This document shows positions 22,486 to 32,956 of a stretch of 64,000 bases of DNA, one piece after another. The position numbers were made by a program, and so were the translations under genes. Each line of letters begins with the position of its first letter. Position 1 is the stretch's first letter. The notes beneath the pieces are model-generated. The model saw nothing but the letters and a program-made list of their open reading frames with translations. It was not told the origin of the DNA and did not search any database. Source of the DNA: Lacinutrix neustonica (GTDB lineage: Bacteria > Bacteroidota > Bacteroidia > Flavobacteriales > Flavobacteriaceae); assembly GCF_026625145.1 (NCBI RefSeq), contig NZ_CP113088.1, positions 3,833,501-3,897,500 of the forward strand, in the 5' to 3' direction.

Positions 22486-22504
22486 AAAGGCCTTATAAAC
22501 GTAC

Positions 22505-22543
22505 AAAAAGCACATTTACTTTTGAAGTGACTGTGCTTTTTTT
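22505..22543 (+). terminator. Rho-independent terminator after the hydrolase gene
   Basis: AAAAAGCACA and TGTGCTTTTT form the outer stem and ACTT/AAGT an inner stem, followed by a T run. Confidence 0.8.
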
Positions 22544-23030
22544 ATAATTTGATATGGACCCCATTTTTTAATTCTTCATTTGTTGGTGTTTCAAACCAAG
22601 TTTCCATAAAGTCAAAATCGTTAGGATTTACTTCAAACTCATAGGTTATCCCCTTTTCGGTATTTCTTTGAATTACACGCGCTTTCCTCAATTCCTTTGA
22701 AATATCCAAATAGTGGATTTTATATTCTATCTTGTTTAAAGTAGCAAAACTTACAAATTTTTGTCGGTGGGTTCGCTTAGAAAAACCCAGGTCCAAAATA
22801 GAGTCGACACCATTATGTTCTAATTGTAGTATATAATGTTGCATTAATGTTTCCGATCGATTGATGCGCTCTAACATCCATTCTAAACCATCATTTTTTG
22901 TTTTGTCTTTCAGGAATAAGACTTTGTTCCATTTGTCAATTGAAAAAATACAACCGCCTGTCTGTTCTCTTAAGCGATGTGAATAGGTGGTTTTCCCTGA
23001 ACCAGTATTTCCAACGATAATATGTATCAA
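22542..23030 (-). CDS. P-loop ATPase / kinase-like protein
   Basis: 162 residues with Walker A GNTGSGKTT at residues 7-15 and a candidate Walker B or base region SILDLGF near residue 78. The overall size resembles zeta-toxin-like or nucleoside kinase-like AAA_33 family members, which phosphorylate small molecules; the substrate is unknown. The start overlaps the upstream DUF202 gene by 4 bases, so the two are coupled, and the operon includes the methyltransferase at 23287. Confidence 0.8.
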   Translation of the reverse strand: MIHIIVGNTGSGKTTYSHRLREQTGGCIFSIDKWNKVLFLKDKTKNDGLEWMLERINRSETLMQHYILQLEHNGVDSILDLGFSKRTHRQKFVSFATLNKIEYKIHYLDISKELRKARVIQRNTEKGITYEFEVNPNDFDFMETWFETPTNEELKNGVHIKL

Positions 23031-23290
23031 CTTTTATAATGTTTTTTTATAGTGTTTTTTACTCTAAACAATCTAAAAATACCGATGAACAGAATTATTG
23101 GTGCTATTATTACTAAAGCAATACCAAAACTTTTAAGCTCGGTTAAGAATTCTAATTTCAGGATAGTCACTCCTGTGCCTAAAAAAACAACAAAGGTTCT
23201 AAAATAAGCTAGAAAAGTTCTTTCGTTGGCTAATTTGGTGCGCTCAATGGCCAACCAATCTGTTGTTGTTAAGAGCTGTTCTTCATTCAT
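23027..23290 (-). CDS. DUF202 (YidH-like) small membrane protein
   Basis: 87 residues with the DUF202 signature: LAIERTKLANERTFLAYFRT at the N-terminus, then two hydrophobic helices (FVVFLGTGVTILKL and IALVIIAPIILFIGIFRL). Function unknown. It overlaps the P-loop gene on one side and the methyltransferase stop on the other by 4 bases each, giving a tight three-gene operon. Confidence 0.9.
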   Translation of the reverse strand: MNEEQLLTTTDWLAIERTKLANERTFLAYFRTFVVFLGTGVTILKLEFLTELKSFGIALVIIAPIILFIGIFRLFRVKNTIKKHYKS

Positions 23291-24890
23291 GATCCTTTTA
23301 ATAAATTAACGCTCACGGTTGCTAGTTCATTGTTTGGAAATCTCGAAAAATAGTTAGGATCGGGTTTTAAACCGGCTTCTTCCGCTACTTTATTAAAGAC
23401 GTCTACTTCCAAAATATATTGGTCGCTATAACCATGTGTGGCATCATAAGCTGTAGCTGCTGTTTGTCCAATATTTTTTGCTGTTAGTTGTGGGTTTATA
23501 GTATGTAATTCTATAATTAATAATCCAAATTGCTCCACATATGGTTTCCATTTTTTTAAATGCTCTAGCAGAGAGTCTTCTACCAAATTATTGTTAATGC
23601 GTTCCCCTTTATGAACAAAGGCACCAGAGGAATCACTTATACGATCTGTTGGTTTTTGTGGTGCTTCCCACATGCGATTATGATCCGAGAAACGTCCGAA
23701 CATTAAGCAAGTCTTTGAGTTCTATATTGTAATCTTCACGCAGATCTTTTGCTAATAAATCGGGTCTTCCTATGTCACCCCAAATCACTTTGGCCCAAAT
23801 ATCGGCTTTTATTAAATTTGCTCTAGTAACCTTCAATGCTGCTTTATTAAAATCGGCGCCAACCAATAACAACGGGTGTTCTTCCAGTTGATTACCTCGA
23901 AGGGTTTGGTGCTCAATAACATCAAAAATATGTTGAATAAAGGCGCCATTACCACATCCCATATCTAAAATACCTTTGGGTTGTTCGTCAATAGGTTTAT
24001 TGAAGAGTTTTATTATCACTTGATCGATCACTTTAAAATAAGTGGAATGTGCGCCGCCGCTTCCCCGGACATTCATTTCTCGATGCACGTGTTTTTCGGT
24101 GTCTCCCTCGGCAGTATCTAAAACTAATGGATCACCAAAAAGTAAGGCGTCTAATTGTAAAAAAGTGGGTAAATAAGAGACTGTTACTCCATAAGCGGAG
24201 GCTCGTTTTGCAAAAAACAGGCCTTCCTCTGTAAATTGATAGGTACCATTTTTCTTCTTAAACCACCCTAAATACGCTAGGAAATCTAATATCTTTTTAA
24301 AACTTTCACGGATCTTTGTGGTATTCTTCAGCAGAAAACGAGGCTTCCATGAAATATTTATGAAACAAACCATTAACGCCAAGTAATACGGTAATAGGAG
24401 CCACGATACAACCTTCTATGTGTTTTAATATTTGGTGTTCTACAGAATCATCGCCACGCGCAGTTATACCAAAGTGATTTTCATATTTTTTAAAAATGCG
24501 ATCTAAAACAATAAAAGCATCACTACCAATGCGTTCTTCGGGAAACTTCACGGCATGATTTAATACCATTACAGCATCTTCGTAAAGCGGAGCTAAAGAA
24601 AAAGCTAATGCACTTTTTTCGTTTGTATGATAAGCAACTGTATTCTTTTCATTGTCTAACTCCTGAACCAACCAACCTTGAGCGCATAAAACACGTAAGG
24701 CTACATTTAAGTAACCTTCATTAGCATTAAAAGTTTTAATAATAATTTGAAGAGAGGTTGTTTTCTCGTTTAAAAGAAACTCTAAAACACCTTTTTTATG
24801 CAGGGCATAGGCCGTAGTTGCAGTCGCGATACCATCTAGATGTCTAAAAATGGTGCCACGTAATTGTTCTTTATCGTGTTTGGTTAGCAT
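23287..24890 (-). CDS. Class I SAM-dependent methyltransferase, large (two frame breaks)
   Basis: First gene of a three-gene operon. The repaired protein is 533 residues. The N-terminal half is helical, of winged-helix type (LNEKTTSLQIIIKTFNANEG), like the dimerisation domain of O-methyltransferases. The SAM-binding motif I is ILDMGCGNGAF near residue 302, with LLLVGADFNKAAL as motif II. The frame breaks at 24306-24312 (CCGTGA for CCGGA in gene sense) and 23684-23690 (TCTCGGA for TCCGGA), giving YHKDPESFKKIL and VRTFPDHNRMW after repair. It has none of the motifs of a DNA methyltransferase (no DPPY or PCQ), so it does not explain the CCGGA signal. Confidence 0.85.
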
Positions 24891-24914
24891 ACTGGTTTAT
24901 TTGATTTAAAGATA

Positions 24915-24954
24915 TAAAAAAAGCGCATACTCGAGTACTTGAGTAAGCGCTTTT
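24915..24954 (-). terminator. Rho-independent terminator after cytochrome c peroxidase copy 2
   Basis: AAAAGCGCATACTC and GAGTAAGCGCTTTT pair with one mismatch; on the minus strand a T run follows. It separates this gene from the methyltransferase operon. Confidence 0.85.
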
Positions 24955-24985
24955 AAATTAGGTTAACATATTATTCTAAAAAGAA

Positions 24986-26182
24986 TCAAGGAATAAATGG
25001 ATCACTCCACTTGTCATTGGTATACACATCATTGCCCCCCAAAGTTCTTAGAAAAGCAATAACGGCATCTTTTTCTGCTTGTGTTAAGTTTAATTGTTGT
25101 CCAAATCCATTTGGTGTTAACCTTGGATCAATATTATTATTTCCAGCGAGGTTTATAGCATCATAATGGTTTAATACGGTTGTTAAGTTATTACTCACAC
25201 CAATATGCATAAAGGGGCCGTTACTGGTGCCATCGACTTTTACTACATCGCGCAACGTTGGCGATCTGGTAACTAATAGATCTGTTCCCGGTGCATTGGC
25301 ATTAGCAATTACGCCATTATTTAAACTATTGGGATCGATACTAAATTCGGGGGCTTGATGGCATCCAGCACAGCCTATACCACCGTTAACTCTAACCCCT
25401 TGATTATCAAAATTGGGAGGCTGCATAAATAATTGCTTACCCGATTCTCTTGAGCTGTAAAATTTGAAAACGGCTGTTGGTCGTTGTTAGCAGTCAGGCG
25501 ACCGTCATCATATTTGCTATCAAAAGATTGAATGCTTCTTATAAATTGCGATAGCGCATTTTGGATTCTAAATTTTGAAATATCTTCACTGCCAAAAGCA
25601 AAATTAAATAAGTCAGGATAGTATTCTGTACTTTCGAGTCTCGGTTATCAAATCCTCAAAATTTAAATCCCCATTTTCACCACTAAAGCCCATTTCTACA
25701 TGATCTTGAATGGGCATGGTGGTTTGTTCTTCTAAAGAGTTTGCTCTTTCGTCCCGTAAAAATCTATTCTCATTTGAGAATCTTGTGTTTATCAAGCGCA
25801 TCGAGTGTCTTCCGGTCGAACCATCAACGCCTGTACTTAAAGTATTATCGTCACTAAAGGCTAATTCTTGTTTATGGCAACTGCTACAGGATACCGTATT
25901 GTTTACGGATAAGTTTTTATCATAGAATAAAATGCGTCCTAATGTTGCGCCTTCATTTGTTATGGGATTGCCCGCTGGCGTATTATCTTTTGTAACATAT
26001 GCTGGACTGTATTGTTCGCTATAATTTAAAAGTGAGTTAAAATTGATAGCTAAGAGGTTAGAAAAATCAAAGGAAATCGTAGGGGGCTCTTCTACAACAC
26101 TGGTACTTGAGTCTGTTGCTGAGTCGTCATTAGTGCATGCTATCAATAGGAAAGCCGCAATTATAAGAAGAAAATATTTCAT
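24986..26182 (-). CDS. Cytochrome c peroxidase family lipoprotein, copy 2
   Basis: Starts at 26182 (MKYFLLIIAAFLLIAC), a lipoprotein signal. Heme sites are CSSCH near residue 100 and CAGCH near residue 282, as in di-heme CcpA/MauG proteins. Breaks: 25639-25645 (TCTCGGT; gene sense CCGAGA for CCGGA), after which TGLESTEYYPDLFNFAFG reads on, and about 25438-25444, where one base is missing (AATCGGG read for AATTCCGG or AATTCGGG). The repaired length is 398 residues. It differs substantially from copy 1. Periplasmic peroxidase or partner oxidase is the likely role. Confidence 0.87.
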
Positions 26183-26360
26183 AGTAGTTGGGTTTAGTAT
26201 ACTACTAAGACTGTTTCAATGGAATAAGGTTTAAATAAAAATTACAGTGTGAGCTTGTTTATTGGTTTTCTAGATACCAATAATTATAAAGAGGCTAGGC
26301 TATATTTGTTTTTATGAATACAATTGCGCACTATTAATGGCTACCTTTAAGTTCTTGTTT

Positions 26361-28781
26361 TTATCGCAACTTAGGAAAGTCATTTGGATTCATTTCGTGC
26401 ATGATACCATAAACCGCTTCAAAAATATCCTCAGCAGAAGGTTTAGAAAAATAATCTCCATCTGTTCCATAAGCAGGTCTGTGTGCTTTAGCGGTTAAGG
26501 TCATTGGTTTGCTATCTAAATACTCGTAGGCATTTTGTTCGTTTAAGACTTTGTCTAAAAGATAGGCTGAAGCACCTCCAGGGACATCTTCATCTATAAT
26601 CATCAAACGATTGGTTTTTGCTATACTTTTTACCACGTCATGATTTAAATCGAAAGGCAATAATGATTGTGCATCAATAACTTCAGCATCAATCCCTATT
26701 TGATGTAATTCTTTAGCAACGTCGTGTACGATTCTTAATGTGGAACCGTAAGACAACAAGGTAATATCATTGCCTTCTTTAACTGTTTCTACCACACCAA
26801 TTGGTGTTTTAAACTCACCAAAGTTAGTTGGTTTTTGTTCTTTTAAACGATAGCCGTTTAAACATTCTACTACTAAGGCAGGTTCATCACTTTCAAGTAA
26901 GGTATTATAAAAACCAGCCGCTTTGGTCATGTTTCTAGGAACAAGAACATAAATGCCCCGAATAAGATTTAAAATCCCACCCATTTGTGAACCGAATGCC
27001 GGATACCTTCCAGTCTATGACCACGCGTTCTAATAATTAGTGGCGCTTTTTGTCTTCCTTTAGTTCTGTACAGTAAAGTCGCTAGATCATCACTCATAAT
27101 TTGCAATGCGTACATGATATAGTCTAAGTACTGAATTTCGGCAATGGGTCTTAACCCACGCATGGCCATACCTATACCTTGACCTAAAATGGTCGCTTCA
27201 CGAATACCAGCATCTGACACACGTAACTCGCCATATTTTTCTTGTAAGCCCTCTAAACCTTGATTTACATCGCCAATCGTTCCGAATCTTCTCCAAAAAT
27301 TAAAGATTGCGGATATTTACTGAAAATTTTATCAAAATTATCACGTAACACTACACGGCCATCCACTTCTTCTTTTTCAGCAGTGTATGTTGGTTTTACT
27401 TCTTTTATATTGGTGGCAGCAGTAGCAGATTCATTATGTAAATGAGAACTGTATTTTGGCTGAACACTTTTAAAGAAACCATCAATCCATTGTATTAATT
27501 CGGTTTTAGCTGAAGATTCTTCCGAAATGACGTAGCGCAATACTCGTCTGCAAGCAGAAGCGACATCTTTACGGTTAGGTTCTTTTATAGCCAATAATTC
27601 GTTGTTTATTTTCTCAATAAACACTTTGTTACTACTAGATGTTTCCACTTGAGCAATCCTATTTGAGGCTTCCTTTCTTTCTTCTAAAAGCGGATTTAAA
27701 TACGCATCCCATGCTGCTTTTTTTCCTTCTCGAACCTCTTTTTTAATACTTTTTTCAAGCTCCGACAATTCCTCGTCGGTAGAGATACTCGTTTCTATCA
27801 TCCATTCTCGTAATTTTACATTACAGTCATTGGCCGTTTCCCACGAGAGTCTCTCTTTGTTTTTATACCGTTCGTGTGAACCAGGAGGTCGAGTGTCCTT
27901 GCGGTTGTGTTAACTCATTAACATGAATTAATACTGGAACATGTTCTGCTCTAGCTATCTTTGCAGCCTCTTGATAGGTTTCCATGAGTGCGACGTAATC
28001 CCATCCTTTTACACGAAGAATTTCGTACCCCTTACTATTCTTTTCTCTTTGAAAACCGCTTAATATTTCAGAGATATTTTCTTTTGTGGTTTGGTATTTG
28101 GCGTGTACCGAAATACCATACTCATCATCCCAAACACTTATTACCATAGGCACTTGTAGAACACCAGCAGCATTTATGGTTTCAAAAAATAAGCCTTCAC
28201 TAGTACTTGCATTTCCAATAGTGCCCCATGCAATTTCATTACCCTCAACAGAAAACTTGGTGGTATCAATACCTTCAACATTTCTATAAATTTTAGAGGC
28301 CTGTGCTAAACCTAATAATCTAGGCATTTGCCCTGCGGTAGGTGAAATATCGGCACTTGAATTTTTTTGTTTGGTAAGGTTATTCCAATCTCCGTTTTCA
28401 TCTAAACTAAAGGTAGAAAAATGACCTCCCATTTGTCTTCCACCGAGACATTGGTTCTAAAGCGATATCTGTGTTCGCATATAATCGAGAAAAAAACTGT
28501 TGTATTGTTAACTCACCAATGGCCATCATAAAGGTTTGGTCACGATAATATCCTGAACGGAAATCACCATCCTTAAAGGCTTTAGCCCAAGCTAATTGTG
28601 GGACTTCTTTACCATCACCAAAAATACCAAACTTGGCTTTTCCGGTTAATACTTCACGACGCCCAAGCAAACTACATTCCCGACTGGTTACGGCAATCTT
28701 ATAATCATTTAAAACTTGTGCTTTAAAGTCTTCGAAAGAGAGCTCTTTATTTAAGTCAGATTTTGCTTGCATAATGGTCAT
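26361..28781 (-). CDS. Fused alpha/beta E1 component of a 2-oxoacid dehydrogenase (four frame breaks)
   Basis: Thiamine-pyrophosphate E1 of the branched-chain/2-oxoisovalerate type, with the alpha part (residues to about 400, containing [17 protein letters not shown]) and the beta part (from about 480, containing [15 protein letters not shown], then [20 protein letters not shown]) in one chain. Breaks: 28442-28448 (TCTCGGT for TCCGGT), 27880-27886 (TCCTGGT for TCCGGT), 27281-27285 (TCGGA for TCCGGA), 26991-26995 (TCGGT for TCCGGT). Each repair restores a motif, for example [15 protein letters not shown] and GIRHSGSQMGG. The whole is 806 residues. It transfers the acyl group to E2 in the cytoplasm. 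Confidence 0.93.
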
Positions 28782-28791
28782 GTATTTGAAA

Positions 28792-28822
28792 CAAAAATAG
28801 TCAAAAGGGATGAGACTTGCAA
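28792..28822 (-). promoter_or_regulatory. Bacteroidota-type promoter of the E1 dehydrogenase gene
   Basis: On the minus strand TTG, then 20 bases, then TATTTTTG match the TTG-N19/20-TAnnTTTG consensus of the primary sigma factor, with the ATG about 11 bases further on. Confidence 0.75.
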
Positions 28823-28931
28823 GAGCCTTAAATCCTAAATAATTACTAAATTCTTAATTAAATGGAGGTTAATACGTTAAAAGTGTAATTAAAATTAAAT
28901 TATTGAATTTTTGTTAGAAATAATTCAATGA

Positions 28932-31766
28932 CTAATACCAGCGTCTTGTAAATAATTTTAGTAAGGTGTTGGGAGATAGTGTGACAATAAAACGGATGCT
29001 TTGGTCGTAATTTGGTTGTGCTATTTCCCAGCCTTTATTTGAGTAAATTGGGAAATAAAGCTCAAAATAATCCTCTACCAAATTCAAGCGAATTCCGGAA
29101 TCGTAAACAAATTTAGGTGTTTCGGTCCTGTTAGCGACGAGTCCCATATCGCCATAAGCCATAATATAACGCCAAATAGTTGTACTTGCATTGGCAGTCG
29201 TTATCCATTGATTTGCAAAAGCCGACTCTAATTGAGATTTAAAACCGCCCTCGGCAACAATTAATTGTTGGCTTAATAGTCCTGCTTCTTCAGAGCGACC
29301 AAGGTAATTATAATCAAAAAGATAATCTGTAGGTCTATCTAAAGCGAAACTAAAAAAATCAGTGTCTTGGTAGGTGTTGTTATAAAGAAAGGCACCAGCA
29401 AATAAGCGTAGATTATACTGTCTATTATTTTCGGTAAGTGTTCTTAATTCTAGTGTGCCGAGAGATCTTTCCAAATTGTTTAGCCAATTGTAGATCGGTA
29501 AACCACGAACTGAATTTTTTTAAATTGGGATCGCTTTGGCCATATCGCGCATTAAAGACACTGTATTTAGGCTCTCCATCAGTTTCAAATTCGCCAGTTA
29601 AATCAACTTCGCGATCAATATTTACATATCGAAAATTTAAGTAGCTTTTCCTGTTATCTCTCAAGTCATTAGGATTTCTAAATCTGAAATCAATATAAGG
29701 GGTATATGACGTATACGACAAATTTGGAGCATAGTTATAGTACGATCCACTAATACCATACTTGGTATAATAATTAGAAACACCATCACGTCTGTCGGCA
29801 TAGCTTACCGAAGCACTACCTACAATTTGCTTGCTTTTAATGGCGTATTTTGGACTTACACGGTATAGAAAATTTTTAGATAATAAGGTTTTGTTATAAA
29901 GTTTCAACCCAGGAGAAAGGCCATCGTAAAAATTGTAGTCAAATTCAGGCATAAAAAAAACCTGACTGTAATTGGGGTCTTCAATGTCCTTAAACAATCT
30001 AAATTGGAGGGGCTTATTGTTTGAAAAGAATCCTCCTAATGATTTCCAGTTATTTCTTAAATTAATCTCAGGGATTTTAGAATCGTAATTTAAAACTAAT
30101 TTATCTGCGCTATCCCTTGGTATTGTAATGGTCTTAAGGTCTTTAAATCCTTCAACCCATTGTTTTGATACCACAGTGTCGTCTTTCATGGCAAATAATG
30201 ACACGGGCATTTTATGATCATTCTTATTTTTTAAAGTGACTTTTAAAGAATCTTCAGTTTGTTCAATTTTTTTAATTTTAAAATCAATTTTTTTGCTTGA
30301 ACCCACATAATCCTTAAAAAACCAATCTACATTTTTATTTGTTTGGGTTTTTACCGCATTTTCAAATGCCGCGGCAGAAGTATTTTTTAACTTGTTATCT
30401 ATTAAAAATTGGTGAATAATCGTTTTTATTTCAGCACCATTGGCATAAGCATCCAAGTAATTAAGACCAACCCCTGCTTTATATTTATTAGCAATATTTT
30501 TATTGAATTTAAGAAGCGAATCCTTAGGCATGTTTAAAGGCTGATCTAAGTTTGAACGGGCCATGTGCATGTATAAAAAACCATATTGATCATTAAATTT
30601 TAAATCAGCGGCATGAAAAGCTCTAACCCCCCATACATCAGCCAAGTTTCCTAAAATTTTCATGTCGGGATAATTGTCTTCAACATATTTAATTAAATAA
30701 TAGGTTTGAATGCCATCTAAAACCCATTGGTCTTCTCTTGGATTAATAAGCAAAGTGTTTTCCAGATAGTTGCGGAGTGTCGTTTTTAAAAGCTTTAATT
30801 CATATTGAAAATGATCTGAAAACGGTCTTACAAAATCAGGTAGTAAGTTTAATCCATAAATGGGATCTTTTTTATAGTCTATTTTGGTGAGTAAGATTTT
30901 TTTGTGCGGATATTTACCAAGATTTTTTGTGATAAATGCGGCCACTTTATCTGAGATAAGTGCAACTTCTATTGGTTTTAAACCTTCTTCGTCAATATTA
31001 GATTGAATCGTAAAATAATCAGTTTCTACTAGTTTGAATAAATTCACTTTGTTTAAAAACAACTTGGTATTCACGCGATCTATTCCTTTTAGAGAAGTGC
31101 GCACGTTGTTATTGCCTATTTCTATGGTTTGCTGTTCATCTAATTCACTAATTAAAGTATATGTCTTGGGATAGGTTACTTGTAAGGAGATATCTGCTTT
31201 TGGTACAAACGCATCGTCTAAATCCTTGTTGCTATAATAATGCCATGTACCATCAAAAAAAGCTGGTGTAATATACCAATAGCGTAAAAAATAATTTCCG
31301 TAATCGTCTACACCATAACGCGTAAACTTATCATCAGGCACTTGTATGGTGTATTTTAACTTTAAATTATAGTGTCCATTGGGAACAAAAGGGGTCTTTA
31401 GTGCGACTTTTATAACATCAGGATGATTTTCTAGTCTTTCAAAGTTTAAATCAAGACCATCAGATTGTATTGAGGCAATATCTGTAAATCCGCGGTCTTC
31501 ACTTTTTGCAAAATGAAAGGTGTTTTTAAATTCTTGGGCAAATCGCTCTGCTAGAGGCGTTTTTTTTGTGGAATAACTATGACTCCAGTCATTTAAATAA
31601 ATAAAGTCTTGGGCTTCATTACTATCATTATAATATTGAATGGTTTGTTCAATAGTAATGCTTTTATTTTCTACTTCAAATTCTGCTTTAATATCAATGC
31701 TGTTTTGGCTTATCGCCGAAACACTTAAAATAAAGCATAGAAAAGGTATTAGGTCTTTTTTTTCAA
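28932..31766 (-). CDS. M1 aminopeptidase-like protein without zinc ligands, fused to an outer-membrane barrel-like domain
   Basis: The start is TTG 31766 if one A is added to the A8 run just after it (MKKKDLIPFLCFILSVSAIS, a signal peptide). The N-terminal 540 residues follow the M1 layout, but where HExxH is expected it reads LRNYLENTLLINP, and the usual W-x-x-E-G becomes WVLDGIQTYYLIKY, so both catalytic features are missing. The C-terminal 350 residues are beta-strand-rich with alternating aromatic residues and end in LFTRRWY, as outer-membrane barrels do. The frame breaks at 29457-29463 (TCTCGGC for TCCGGC); repair gives KISGTLELRTL and 944 residues. Function unknown. Confidence 0.8.
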
Positions 31767-31841
31767 AGGGTGTGCAACGCTTTTTTTACTAATAACGTGA
31801 AAATTGAAGCGAATAGTATGAGATTAACGTGAGTTTAACTT

Positions 31842-32531
31842 TTAGAAATTTGGACTCAATCCATACTCTTTATAAAAGGCATCTAAGATATCGACGACTT
31901 CATCTTCAGTATCTACTAAATGCACTAAATCAAGATCTCCAGGACTTACATTGGTAAATCTATCTAACATGGTCTCTTTTATCCAATCGATTAAGCCCGA
32001 CCAAAAGTCTTTACCTACTAAAATAATAGGGAATTTTTCGATTTTGTTGGTCTGTATAAGTGTAATCGCTTCAAAAAGCTCATCTAATGTTCCAAATCCA
32101 CCTGGCATGACTACAAACCCCTGAGAATATTTTACAAACATCACTTTGCGCACAAAGAAATAATCAAAATCTAAACTCTTGTCATTATCAATATACGGAT
32201 TGTCGTGTTGTTCAAAAGGTAAATCAATATTAAGGCCAACAGAAGTACCTCCGGCTAAATGAGCGCCTTTATTCCCAGCTTCCATAATACCAGGACCACC
32301 ACCAGTAATGACACCGTAACCTGCTTCGCAAATGCTTTTTGCAACACTTTCGGCTAATTTATAATACTTATGATCAGGCTTAGTTCTTGCAGATCCAAAA
32401 ATAGAAACACAAGGTCCTATTTCGCTCATTTTTTCAAAGCCCTTAACAAACTCACCCATGATTTTGAAAATCGCCCATGAATCGTTTGTTTTATTTTCAT
32501 TCCACCCTTTATGATGTTGTTCTTTTTTCAT
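31842..32531 (-). CDS. LOG family protein (TIGR00730-type)
   Basis: From ATG 32531 (MKKEQHHKGWNENK) the protein is about 229 residues. GGGPGIMEAGNKGA and PGGFGTLDELFEA are the two signature motifs of the LOG/lysine decarboxylase-like family, which cleaves cytokinin or other nucleoside monophosphates to the base. Its actual substrate in bacteria is usually unproved. An in-frame upstream ATG exists, but a TAAATTTG -7 element at 32568-32575 supports the shorter start. Confidence 0.9.
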   Translation of the reverse strand: MKKEQHHKGWNENKTNDSWAIFKIMGEFVKGFEKMSEIGPCVSIFGSARTKPDHKYYKLAESVAKSICEAGYGVITGGGPGIMEAGNKGAHLAGGTSVGLNIDLPFEQHDNPYIDNDKSLDFDYFFVRKVMFVKYSQGFVVMPGGFGTLDELFEAITLIQTNKIEKFPIILVGKDFWSGLIDWIKETMLDRFTNVSPGDLDLVHLVDTEDEVVDILDAFYKEYGLSPNF

Positions 32532-32567
32532 TATGATATGTTTCGTTTCTATGCTATTTAAGAATGA

Positions 32568-32575
32568 CAAATTTA
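32568..32575 (-). promoter_or_regulatory. Putative -7 box for the LOG gene
   Basis: TAAATTTG on the minus strand fits TAnnTTTG, about 36 bases before the ATG at 32531. No good TTG was found at the right distance upstream. Confidence 0.4.
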
Positions 32576-32611
32576 ACAGAAATAGTGACGTAACAGCTAA
32601 ATTATTAAAAT

Positions 32612-32640
32612 AAAAAAAGCAACCATTTCCAGGTTGCTTT
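32612..32640 (-). terminator. Rho-independent terminator after the small membrane gene
   Basis: AAGCAACC and GGTTGCTT pair around a 7-base loop; on the minus strand the hairpin is followed by seven Ts. Confidence 0.85.
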
Positions 32641-32662
32641 GTAATATTTATGCTTAAGTATA

Positions 32663-32857
<195 letters not shown>

Positions 32858-32956
32858 CTAAGATAATTAATTCTACGATTAATAATAACAATTTAAGTTT
32901 AAGAGTTAATATTTATAGTAAATGCACCAAAAACGAATTATTATGTAGTATTTATC

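Noticed and set aside
23287..24890. SAM methyltransferase as a DNA methyltransferase
   Set aside because: Motif I is present but no DPPY, NPPY or PCQ catalytic motif, and the N-terminal layout is that of small-molecule methyltransferases.
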